Assembly (NCBI RefSeq): GCF_038594945.1
Contig: NZ_JBCFYD010000001.1
Span: forward strand, 1,426,001 to 1,490,000
Length of the DNA: 64,000 nucleotides
Reading direction: 5' to 3'
Source of the DNA: Fodinibius sp. Rm-B-1B1-1
Lineage (GTDB): Bacteria; Bacteroidota; Rhodothermia; Balneolales; Balneolaceae
Numbering within the stretch: position 1 is the first letter of the stretch; each line of letters starts with the position of its first letter. This document shows, in pieces, positions 9,363 to 17,425 of the stretch. The translations under genes and the position numbers were made by a program. The notes beneath the pieces were generated by a model that ran no database searches, was not told the origin of the DNA, and worked only from the letters and a program-made list of their open reading frames with translations.

Positions 9363-10172
9363 ATGGAAAGTAAAGTAGGTATTTATGTTGATGCAGTGAA
9401 TGTAACTATGAATGGTGGTTTTGGTCTGCGGTATGATATTCTTCGAAAGTTTGCTTCACGTGATGGTTCGGTACCTTCTCGTATGAATGTATACTTGGCT
9501 TTTGATGAACGCCGAGCCGAAGAAGATCAGGATTACAAAAATAAAACGACCCGCTTTAGTGAGGTGCTACGCGATTTTGAGTATAAGGTGATCAAGAAAC
9601 CGGTACAGTACTATCGCGATGAGGAAACACAGGAGACGATTACGAAATCTACCGTCGATATGGATATGGCCGTGGATATGGTCACGCAAGCTGATGATCT
9701 GGATAAAGTGCTGCTTTTGACCAATAACGGTAGTTATGTGAGTGTGATTGATGCTATTCAGCGTAAGGGAGCACGTGTTGAGCTTATCGGTTTCGATGAT
9801 ATGTCAAAAAATCTCAAAGAAGAAACGGATGTCTATATTTCGGGTTATTTAATTCCTGGCCTCCTGCCTATTGAATCGCCCTACGCCTGGGGAAAGCCGG
9901 GCTCGCGTGTACGTGGGGTTTGCTATGATTTTTCCCACGATGATGGGTATGGATTTTTGCGATTTCTGACGGGTATAGGGAAAAATCTATGGATTACCGA
10001 TTCTCGTTTTGATGAGTCTCCTTACAGTACTGTTTTTGCACATATTTCGCAATTTGAGGACAATTTTGATACAAATTTTTTACCAAGCCGTGATCTTATT
10101 TTTGAGTTTGACATGGTCGAAAATGAGAAAGGGCTTGTAGCTGAAGATATTGTGTTAATTTCAGCACCGTAA
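9363..10172 (+). CDS. NYN-domain protein with cold-shock-like C-terminal domain
   Basis: A 269-aa cytosolic protein. Residues about 4-155 look like a NYN/LabA (PIN-like) domain: GIYVDAVNVTMNGGFGLRYD at the start, then TKSTVDMDMAVDMVTQ. The usual SGDSDF segment is replaced by TNNGSYVSVI, losing two normally acidic positions, so nuclease activity is doubtful. Residues about 190-269 (GYGFLRF, VFAHISQF, FEFDMVENEKGLVAEDIVLI) follow the strand pattern of a cold-shock/OB nucleic-acid-binding domain. It is followed by a terminator and stands alone. RNA-related function is an inference from the two domains. Confidence 0.75.
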   Translation: MESKVGIYVDAVNVTMNGGFGLRYDILRKFASRDGSVPSRMNVYLAFDERRAEEDQDYKNKTTRFSEVLRDFEYKVIKKPVQYYRDEETQETITKSTVDMDMAVDMVTQADDLDKVLLLTNNGSYVSVIDAIQRKGARVELIGFDDMSKNLKEETDVYISGYLIPGLLPIESPYAWGKPGSRVRGVCYDFSHDDGYGFLRFLTGIGKNLWITDSRFDESPYSTVFAHISQFEDNFDTNFLPSRDLIFEFDMVENEKGLVAEDIVLISAP

Positions 10173-10203
10173 AAATTTGTTGTTTAGGTAGGGTTATAAA
10201 AGA

Positions 10204-10239
10204 AAAAGGGATTTCGCTATGGTCGGCGAAATCCCTTTT
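10204..10239. terminator. Bidirectional terminator between the NYN gene and mdh
   Basis: AAAAGGGATTTCGC pairs perfectly with GCGAAATCCCTTTT over an 8-nt loop, with A- and T-tracts at either base, between two convergent genes. Confidence 0.9.
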
Positions 10240-10286
10240 TGTAAATGCAAGTAGTGAGGGCCTTACGTCCTCAAATTTATTGCGAT

Positions 10287-11243
10287 TTATTTATCCATCA
10301 GCTGACGGAAATCTTTAAGCACAGAGTGCACGTGATCAGCTGACTCATCTAAAAGTTCTTGTTCTTCGTCGTTTAAGTCAACCTCAATAATTTCTTTAAT
10401 TCCGCCTTTGCCGAGCTTCACGGGAACGCCTAAGAATAGATCTTCCTGTCCGTATTCGCCGTTTAGGTGAGCAGCACAAGGGAATACCCTATTTTGGTCA
10501 AGCATAATCGCTTCTACCATTTGTGCGGCTGCTGCGCCAGGTGCATACCATGCAGAGGTTCCCATCAGGTTGACGAGTTCACCACCGCCGCCTTTGGTGC
10601 GTTCAACGATTTCTTCAAGTTTATCTTCATCAATAAACTGGGTGATAGGCATTCCGCAAACGGTCGTAAAGCGGGGAAGAGGAACCATGGTGTCTCCGTG
10701 CCCGCCTAACAGAAGTGCCTGAATGTCTTTGGGAGAAACGCCAATTTCTTCGGCAAGGAACGAGCGGTAACGAGCCGTATCTAAAATACCAGCCATTCCC
10801 ATTACGCGACTGGAATCAAGTCCACTGGTTTCGAGGGCAACCTGTGCCATCACGTCAAGGGGATTGGAAACGACAATGATAATGGTGTTAGGAGAATGCT
10901 TAACAAGCTTTTCAGTAACATCCTGAACAATATTGGCATTGATTTCGAGCAAGTCGTCACGACTCATGCCTGGCTTACGAGGAACACCGGCTGTTATAAC
11001 GCATACATCTGATCCGGCCGTATCTTCATAATCAACGGTACCGGTCAGTTTGGTATCAAACTGGTGAATGGGCGAAGATTCCCACTGGTCAAGGGCACGT
11101 CCTTTTGATGGATAAATTTTATCTCCGTCTTTCTCTTGTACGATATCAACCATAACAACTTCTTTTGCAAAATCGCGTTGTGCTACGGCCATTGATACCG
11201 TTGAACCGACATTACCGCCGGCACCGACTACTGTTACTTTCAT
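10287..11243 (-). CDS. mdh: Malate dehydrogenase
   Basis: NAD-dependent malate dehydrogenase of the lactate/malate superfamily, 318 aa; interconverts malate and oxaloacetate in the TCA cycle. The N-terminal Rossmann motif VVGAGGNVGST, the specificity loop VPRKPGMSRDDLL (the Arg after the Pro indicates a malate rather than lactate enzyme), NPLDVMAQVAL and the catalytic LLGGHGDTMVPLPR histidine are all visible. The promoter region (11244-11386) is filled by a degenerate heptamer array abutting the nadK stop. Confidence 0.95.
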   Translation of the reverse strand: MKVTVVGAGGNVGSTVSMAVAQRDFAKEVVMVDIVQEKDGDKIYPSKGRALDQWESSPIHQFDTKLTGTVDYEDTAGSDVCVITAGVPRKPGMSRDDLLEINANIVQDVTEKLVKHSPNTIIIVVSNPLDVMAQVALETSGLDSSRVMGMAGILDTARYRSFLAEEIGVSPKDIQALLLGGHGDTMVPLPRFTTVCGMPITQFIDEDKLEEIVERTKGGGGELVNLMGTSAWYAPGAAAAQMVEAIMLDQNRVFPCAAHLNGEYGQEDLFLGVPVKLGKGGIKEIIEVDLNDEEQELLDESADHVHSVLKDFRQLMDK

Positions 11244-11320
11244 GAGACTAATAGTTTTTGGGGATTAAAAATTTCAGGTGGAAGATACGATTTTATGAGC
11301 TGAATATCAGGGATAGAACA

Positions 11321-11386
11321 GTTGAAGGTTAAATGTTGAAATGTTGAATCTTGTGGCTTTGAACCTTGAACTTTCAACCTTGAACA
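11321..11386. repeat. Degenerate heptanucleotide array (TTGAAC-like)
   Basis: About nine imperfect 7-bp units related to GTTGAA/CTTGAAC run without interruption up to the nadK stop codon (11387-11389), for example TTGAACC, TTGAACT, TTCAACC, TTGAACA in succession. The periodicity is 7 bp, as in the 6804 array, but the unit differs. Confidence 0.7.
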
Positions 11387-12259
11387 CTATGATCGTTGCC
11401 TCGAATCCATACCCCACATTAACTTGTTACGGAGGGTATCAAAATAACTTTGGTTAGGCAGTTCAATCAGATCAATCGTAAAGTTGGAGCGCTTGATATT
11501 TACTTCAAATGGATAGGTCTCAATTTCTTTGATTTGGCCGTCGTAAGAAAAGAGTACGTCGTGATCCTGCTTTTTAATAGTTACCTTCAAATATTTGTCT
11601 GAGGGCAGTACCAACGGTCGTGTAGTTAGCGTATGTGGATTAATGGGAGTTACAACCATTACATTGGTATTGGGCATTACAATAGGTCCACCGGAAGAAA
11701 GATTATAGGCAGTAGAACCTGTAGGTGAGGCAACAATCAGGCCATCGGCCCAGTAATTGTTGATAAACATGCCATTATATTCGGCCCCGACATTCACCAT
11801 CGAAGTCGAATCTCGCTTTGAGAACAGAAACTCATTAAGAGCGTGATAAAGATTTTCCTGGTTATCCTTTGCTTCTAACAGGTATCGTTTTTCGATACGG
11901 TAGTTGTCTTGCAGAACATCATCAAGCGCCTCGTGAATATTTTCTTTCTGGGTATTAGCCATAAACCCAAGCCGTCCGCTGTTGACCCCTAAAATTGGTT
12001 TTGGAATGCTTTTCATCAGCCGCGCTGTGTATAGCATCGTCCCGTCGCCGCCGAGAGCAATAATGATGTCCGCCTTATCAATAGCCGTTTCTTCATCTGC
12101 TACAATCACCGCAGAGGGATGTTCTTCTCCACTATATAGTTCCTGCAGATCCGAGCAGAAAAAAACCTGCACATCGTTTTCGTCAGACCATGTTAAGAGC
12201 TCAATAAACGGCTTTTTAACTGAGTATTTTGTGGGATTTGCTATAACGGCAAATGTCAT
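11387..12259 (-). CDS. nadK: NAD kinase
   Basis: Phosphorylates NAD+ to NADP+ using ATP. The 290-aa protein has the family signature LGGDGTMLYTARLM (about 68-81), the NSGRLGFMAN segment, the conserved GSTAYNLSSGGPIVMP nucleotide-binding region and the NPHTLTTRPLVLP strand, in the right order and at the usual length. It lies just downstream of the solute-binding lipoprotein gene (10-bp gap), suggesting co-transcription. Confidence 0.95.
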   Translation of the reverse strand: MTFAVIANPTKYSVKKPFIELLTWSDENDVQVFFCSDLQELYSGEEHPSAVIVADEETAIDKADIIIALGGDGTMLYTARLMKSIPKPILGVNSGRLGFMANTQKENIHEALDDVLQDNYRIEKRYLLEAKDNQENLYHALNEFLFSKRDSTSMVNVGAEYNGMFINNYWADGLIVASPTGSTAYNLSSGGPIVMPNTNVMVVTPINPHTLTTRPLVLPSDKYLKVTIKKQDHDVLFSYDGQIKEIETYPFEVNIKRSNFTIDLIELPNQSYFDTLRNKLMWGMDSRQRS

Positions 12260-12269
12260 AGAAAGTTTG

Positions 12270-13748
12270 TTAATCAGTGGTTGGGACGGTTACATTTCGA
12301 AGGTCTATCCACCACACATAATCATTGAAGTTTAGATTTTGAACTCCACTTCGTTGTAATGAGGGGGGATGAACATAAAACCGAAAAATTGGTTCGTTGC
12401 TATTATCATTATTATCAATTAATGGCAGCCCTTTTTTAAAATAGAGTTCCGTATCGCTTGTTGGTACCCGTATCTCTACCATCTGTAATTTGGTATTCTG
12501 TTGCGAAACGACTTTAGAGAGAGAGCCTAAATAAGTACGAACATAAGGATCATCAGAGTAGATCACATCTATCTGATCGGCTGCCAGAGTTGTATCGAAT
12601 AGTGAAGACTGAGGCAGGGAATCAGGGTAAACTATTGAAGTGGGCAGTTGCCCAAAATATTGCGATGTATGTTCGTATGCTAAGGCAGAAAGACGTTGTG
12701 CATCTGCTGAAGAAAAGGGAGCGTTGCCGTTATGATAAAGAGCAAATGTTGTTGGAAGGTTGCGCTTATTCAGTACGAATTGCCCTTTGTATGAAGGGAT
12801 TAACTCTCCATTATTACCGATGAGATTTTGAATCATGTTCGGGCCCATCTGCGGGAGTACGCCAATATCTTCTGTTCCTAATTGTCGCAGCAGCTGTTTT
12901 TCTGATTGACCAGTGATAATGTCAGCACGGTTTAGCTGAATCTGCGATTGTTGGCGGTATTTTTCAGATTTTGAAAAGACATAAAGTGAGTCACTTCTAT
13001 TTGTTGAAAATCTGAAGGGGCCGGTTCCAACTGGAGCAAAAGTGTTTTGTGATGAGTTGACGGCCTCATGAGGGTAGATTACGGCATACGGCGTTGCCAA
13101 TTTTTTGAGGAACCTGGGATCTTTTTGTTTGAGTTCAAAAACAACAGTACTGTCATTGGGCGTTTGGATCCCGGAAACGTCTGCAAGCGTACGTTGCTTC
13201 GGGACATAAATATGTTGTTGCTCTTGAAAGAATGGTTCAAAGCCCCTGATATTCATAAATAAATTTGCTGCCTTTTTGGGAACTCCCTTCAAGGCCATCC
13301 GCTCAAAAACAAACTTGACATCATTAGCTGTCAATCGCCGACCCGTACCCGTACTAAATACATCATTATCGTGATAATAGATGTTCCGATTTAGTTGAAA
13401 GGTGTAGCGCGTTGAGTCGGGACTAACTTCCCAACTTTTTGCAACAGCAGGGGTAACGTCACCGGTGTTATTCAAACGTACAAGCCCTTCGTAAATCAGT
13501 TGAAGCGCACGTAACGTTGCCGAATTATTAGCTAACAGGGGGTCAAAACTGGTGATCGACTGATATTCGCCAATTACGAGTTTTTGAAAACTGGCACTTT
13601 CATCTGTTGTTTGATCAGTAGTATCAGCTTCTGCTGTTGTACGTGGAGCGTCGTTGATAATCACGGTTTCGGGTTGTTTGCATCCCCAAAGAAGTAGAAT
13701 GAGTAACGCAAAGACAGGCAAATTCCGATACAAATGTAGTGATTTCAT
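12270..13748 (-). CDS. Extracellular solute-binding lipoprotein, family 5 (peptide/oligopeptide type)
   Basis: Lipoprotein of 492 aa with a signal peptide ending in the lipobox LLWGC (Cys near residue 23). The body follows the SBP family 5 pattern: VIGEYQSITSFDPLLANNSATL, LIYEGLVRLNNTGDVTPAVAKSWEVSPDSTRYTF-type opening, then LTANDVKFVFERM and GTGPFRF. Such proteins capture peptides or nickel chelates for an ABC importer. No permease or ATPase genes are adjacent; ddl lies upstream (24-bp gap) and nadK downstream. Ligand unknown; a role in peptidoglycan-peptide recovery would be speculation based on the ddl neighbour. Confidence 0.8.
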   Translation of the reverse strand: MKSLHLYRNLPVFALLILLLWGCKQPETVIINDAPRTTAEADTTDQTTDESASFQKLVIGEYQSITSFDPLLANNSATLRALQLIYEGLVRLNNTGDVTPAVAKSWEVSPDSTRYTFQLNRNIYYHDNDVFSTGTGRRLTANDVKFVFERMALKGVPKKAANLFMNIRGFEPFFQEQQHIYVPKQRTLADVSGIQTPNDSTVVFELKQKDPRFLKKLATPYAVIYPHEAVNSSQNTFAPVGTGPFRFSTNRSDSLYVFSKSEKYRQQSQIQLNRADIITGQSEKQLLRQLGTEDIGVLPQMGPNMIQNLIGNNGELIPSYKGQFVLNKRNLPTTFALYHNGNAPFSSADAQRLSALAYEHTSQYFGQLPTSIVYPDSLPQSSLFDTTLAADQIDVIYSDDPYVRTYLGSLSKVVSQQNTKLQMVEIRVPTSDTELYFKKGLPLIDNNDNSNEPIFRFYVHPPSLQRSGVQNLNFNDYVWWIDLRNVTVPTTD

Positions 13749-13772
13749 AACCGATTTATTTAGTTGCAGCGA

Positions 13773-14981
13773 CTAATTTTCTGATGACTTATTCTTCGTT
13801 CCTTTTAATCCTTTAATCCCCTTAACGGCTTTTTCATCAAGCAGGTTGGTATCATAAGAACGAATTCGCCCTACCTTTTTCTGATGCCGTTTGGTAGCAA
13901 TATCAACTAATTTTAGCATTAATTCCTGCATATTCATTCCACTTTCTTCCCAAAGGTAAAAAGAGAATGACCCGGGAATAGTATTAATTTCATTAAAATA
14001 GAGTTCTTTGCTATTGGCATTGATCAAAAAATCGAGTCTTGCTACCCCGCTGGCACGAAATAGTTTAAAAATATCGGCGGATAATGATTGGATATTTTTA
14101 GTGAGTTCATCAGAAATATCAGCCGGAATTTCACGATCAGCCGATGCCATTCCTTTTTGTGATCCGTTGTCGGATTGATATTTATCTTCAAAAGAAAGTG
14201 TTTCATCTGTTCCAAGCGGGCGTTCACATACGCTGGTTTTTAGATCATCGGCATGACCTAAAACCGAGCAATTAATTTCCATCAGTGGAGTAATCGCTTT
14301 TTCAACCATGAGATTCTCATCATATCGGAATGCCGTTTCTACAGCATCGATGAGTTCATCTTCATGTGCTGCCTTCATCACTCCAATGCTGCTGCCCAGT
14401 GATACAGGCTTGATAATAACCGGATATCCTAATTCCTCGGCAATGTTAAGTATCGATTTTTGGTCGTTAACCCATTCTGTTTCATAAAAATCGAATCCCT
14501 CAACCACTGGAATTCCGTGTGCCCGACAAATATCTTTGGCTTTAACCTTGTCCATGCCCAAGCTTGATGCAAAAACATTGCTGCCGGCATAGGGGATGTT
14601 ATACATCTCGCAGGTTCCCTGGAATGATCCGTTTTCACCCTCAGATCCATGAAAGGCTGGAATTACCGCATGGATAGAATAACTCTGGGGAGAGCTGAAA
14701 AAGCCCCTCTTTTCGGTTTCCAATAAAACAGCTTTGCCCAATTCATCATGTGAAAAGGTACAAGGGGTAGCCTGTTTGATAAGTGCATCCAGGTCTTGAT
14801 AGTTTTCCATCTTCAGAAGGGGAGCTCCCGTTAACCACCGTCCGGATTTGGAAATGTAAAGGGGTACAATGTTAAACTGAGTGTCTTTCATCGAGGCAAT
14901 TACTTGCATGGCCGATAATACGGATACCTCATGTTCCGGTGATACCCCGCCAAAGGCAACGATTAAATTTCGAGAGCTCAT
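13773..14981 (-). CDS. ddl: D-alanine--D-alanine ligase family protein
   Basis: ATP-grasp ligase making the D-Ala-D-Ala dipeptide for peptidoglycan. The N-terminal GGVSPEHEVSVLSA motif, HGSEGENGSFQGTCEMYNIPYAGS (Gly-rich substrate loop), VIIKPVSLGSSIGV (ATP-binding) and EINTIPGSFSFYLWE (metal and D-Ala2 binding) are in order. At 402 aa it is longer than most Ddl (about 310-370), with a basic C-terminal extension after about residue 365. The INTIPGSFSFYLWE ending deviates from the common NTxPGMT form, so acceptor preference (D-Ala or another D-residue) is uncertain. Confidence 0.85.
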   Translation of the reverse strand: MSSRNLIVAFGGVSPEHEVSVLSAMQVIASMKDTQFNIVPLYISKSGRWLTGAPLLKMENYQDLDALIKQATPCTFSHDELGKAVLLETEKRGFFSSPQSYSIHAVIPAFHGSEGENGSFQGTCEMYNIPYAGSNVFASSLGMDKVKAKDICRAHGIPVVEGFDFYETEWVNDQKSILNIAEELGYPVIIKPVSLGSSIGVMKAAHEDELIDAVETAFRYDENLMVEKAITPLMEINCSVLGHADDLKTSVCERPLGTDETLSFEDKYQSDNGSQKGMASADREIPADISDELTKNIQSLSADIFKLFRASGVARLDFLINANSKELYFNEINTIPGSFSFYLWEESGMNMQELMLKLVDIATKRHQKKVGRIRSYDTNLLDEKAVKGIKGLKGTKNKSSEN

Positions 14982-15102
14982 AGCAATATTTTGTATTTAT
15001 ATGGATGCACCCGAATGATAAGAAAAGATCACTTCAGATGTGATATAAATGGCGGGTGGAAATCACCTGATATTGATAGGGATAATAGCTAATCCTTTAA
15101 AA

Positions 15103-17283
15103 CTATTTTTTATTCATGGCCATGTAGTATAGCTGGATGATTCGTAACTCACTATAGCTTACGGACTTGTCAAGCTCGGTATATATTTTGCGAAGCATGT
15201 GAGTAGGCACTTCGTCCATGATGTCCATGACTTCTTCCCGTTTTCGATGCGATAGGGATGAGACTTTGACAATACCTTCTGGACGAATTTGGTTGCCTTC
15301 TTTCAGATACTTCTTTAAATGTTTGATGATGGTCACATCTTTAACACCAAACTGTTCGGCCAGGTGTTCAATGGATTTGCCTGCGTTGTATTCTTTGCCA
15401 ATGCGCTGGTAAGGTTCGCCATATTCTTGCAGTTTTTCCCGTTTCTCTTTGAGGGCCTCACTGTTTTCTTCCACATCATTGGCCCGGCAGTATTTATTAA
15501 TGATTTTCAGAAAATCAGTGCCGTACTTTTTCAGTTTTACTGATCCCACACCATAAATTGGCATCAGGTTATCTTTTGATTGTGGGTAGTAGTAGGCCAT
15601 TTCCATAAGCGTTGTATCCGGGAAAATAGCATAAGGTGGTACCGACTGTTGATCAGCCAATTCCTTTCGTTTAGCTTCTAACTGTTCAAAAAGGTCATTG
15701 TCATAGTTTTGCTCAACTTCAGCTGTGGTCCGGTCCATAGATTCATCATCTACAACCGTATCTGTACGATCAAGCACACCAAAAACATTTTCTTTTCCAC
15801 TTAATACTGCTTGTCCCTGTTTCGTGATGTGCAGTGCATCAGCCTCTTCTTCGGTATGTAAATAGCCCTGTTTCACCATCAATCGGGCTAAAAGAATCCA
15901 GTGTTCTTTGGCCCACTCGTTTCCAATATTATAGGTTGACAGCTCGTCATGCCCATTTTCGAGCACTTTGTGTTTGGTGGAGCCGCGCAAGATATCAGCA
16001 ATATAATACGCATCAAATTCCTCATCCGTACGAGAAATACAAGAGAGCATCTTTTGTGCTTGCACCGTCAGATCTTCAACTTCGGCATCTACCGATAGAC
16101 AGTTATCGCACATGCCGCAATCGTCTTTTTCATAAGTTTCACCAAAGTATTTCATCAGTGGAACGCGGCGGCACTCATCGGTCTCCAAAAACTTCATCAG
16201 GTCTTTAAGGTGCTTTTCAGCCACCTCTTTTTCTTTGCCTTCTTTCTGATTAATAAAATACTGAATCTTTTGTTTATCGGATCGGCTGTACAGCAACAGG
16301 CAGTCAGAGCGAAGTCCGTCACGTCCGGCGCGACCAATTTGCTGATAATACGACTCAATATTTTTGGGCATATCGTAGTGCATCACAAAGCGCACATTGG
16401 GCTTGTCGATACCCATTCCAAAAGCGATTGTGGCTACAATAATGCTTACATCATCACGGATAAACAGCTCTTGGTTGCGATTTCGGAGACGTTTCGAAAG
16501 GCCCGCATGGTAGGGTTTTACCGAATGTCCCGCTTTCTTGAGCTCCACAAAAAGTTCTTCTACCTGCTTGCGGGAGAAGCAATAAATAATGCCAGATTGC
16601 TTTTTACGGGTATAGAGGAAATCAAGGGTTTGTTCCAGTGGATCTTCTTTATCAGCGACTTTCAGAAACAGGTTTTTACGGTCAAAACTGGCCAGAAAAG
16701 TATCGGAATCTTCAAACTCTAAAACCTCTTTAATATCCTGGCGAACCCGTGGTGTGGCCGTAGCGGTCAACGCCATGCAGGTGGCATTGGGAAATCGATC
16801 ACGGACCGTCGTAAGTTCGCGGTAATCGGGACGAAAATCGTGTCCCCACTCCGAGATACAGTGCGCTTCATCAATGGTAAACAGATCTACATTTTGATCA
16901 TCCAGTAGGTTTAACGTACGCTCCATGAGCAGTGTTTCTGGAGCTAAATACAGCATTTTTACTTTTTTGTCTTTCAGTCGCTGGATGTTGTACTCATATT
17001 CTTCATCAGTAAGCGAACTGTTGAGGTAAATTGCGGGAATATCATACTGACGAAGCTGTTCAACCTGGTCTTTCATCAGCGATATGAGTGGAGATACCAC
17101 AACTGTTAGCCCATCAAAGAGGAGGGCCGGAATTTGGTAGCAGAGCGATTTTCCTCCGCCAGTAGGCATAATGACGAGCGTATCTTTCTCGTCCATAACA
17201 TTTGAAATGATATCTTCCTGAAGGGGGCGAAAATCCTCAAATCCAAAAACGTTATTAAGTTTGTTGCGTGCTTCTGTAATCAT
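15103..17283 (-). CDS. recQ: ATP-dependent DNA helicase RecQ
   Basis: 3'-5' superfamily 2 helicase acting in recombination and fork repair. Order of elements in the 726-aa protein: motif 0/Walker A MPTGGGKSLCYQIPAL (about 39-54), DEAH box TIDEAHCISEWGHDFRPDY, motifs V-VI AFGMGIDKPNVRFV and QQIGRAGRDG, the zinc-binding cysteines CRRVPLMKYFGE...CGMCDNC, the RQC winged helix, an HRDC-like region (about 530-600), and a C-terminal helix-turn-helix (SIEHLAEQFGVKDVTIIKHL). It is longer than E. coli RecQ (about 610 aa) because of that C-terminal domain. Confidence 0.95.
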   Translation of the reverse strand: MITEARNKLNNVFGFEDFRPLQEDIISNVMDEKDTLVIMPTGGGKSLCYQIPALLFDGLTVVVSPLISLMKDQVEQLRQYDIPAIYLNSSLTDEEYEYNIQRLKDKKVKMLYLAPETLLMERTLNLLDDQNVDLFTIDEAHCISEWGHDFRPDYRELTTVRDRFPNATCMALTATATPRVRQDIKEVLEFEDSDTFLASFDRKNLFLKVADKEDPLEQTLDFLYTRKKQSGIIYCFSRKQVEELFVELKKAGHSVKPYHAGLSKRLRNRNQELFIRDDVSIIVATIAFGMGIDKPNVRFVMHYDMPKNIESYYQQIGRAGRDGLRSDCLLLYSRSDKQKIQYFINQKEGKEKEVAEKHLKDLMKFLETDECRRVPLMKYFGETYEKDDCGMCDNCLSVDAEVEDLTVQAQKMLSCISRTDEEFDAYYIADILRGSTKHKVLENGHDELSTYNIGNEWAKEHWILLARLMVKQGYLHTEEEADALHITKQGQAVLSGKENVFGVLDRTDTVVDDESMDRTTAEVEQNYDNDLFEQLEAKRKELADQQSVPPYAIFPDTTLMEMAYYYPQSKDNLMPIYGVGSVKLKKYGTDFLKIINKYCRANDVEENSEALKEKREKLQEYGEPYQRIGKEYNAGKSIEHLAEQFGVKDVTIIKHLKKYLKEGNQIRPEGIVKVSSLSHRKREEVMDIMDEVPTHMLRKIYTELDKSVSYSELRIIQLYYMAMNKK

Positions 17284-17366
17284 GTGTTGCTGATAAAATC
17301 TGATTTATCTGATTAGACAAATAAATCGGAGTTATAAATTACGTCTAAGTGTGGTTGGTATAGAAT

Positions 17367-17400
17367 ACAGATGCCATCGCAACTTTGCGATGGCATCTGT
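17367..17400 (-). terminator. Hairpin terminator downstream of carB
   Basis: Perfect 15-bp stem ACAGATGCCATCGCA/TGCGATGGCATCTGT with a 4-nt loop, 26 bp beyond the carB stop and before recQ. The T-tract is weak, so it may act partly as an mRNA 3'-end stabiliser. Confidence 0.75.
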
Positions 17401-17425
17401 TAAAAAGTAGCTAAATATAAGAGTA

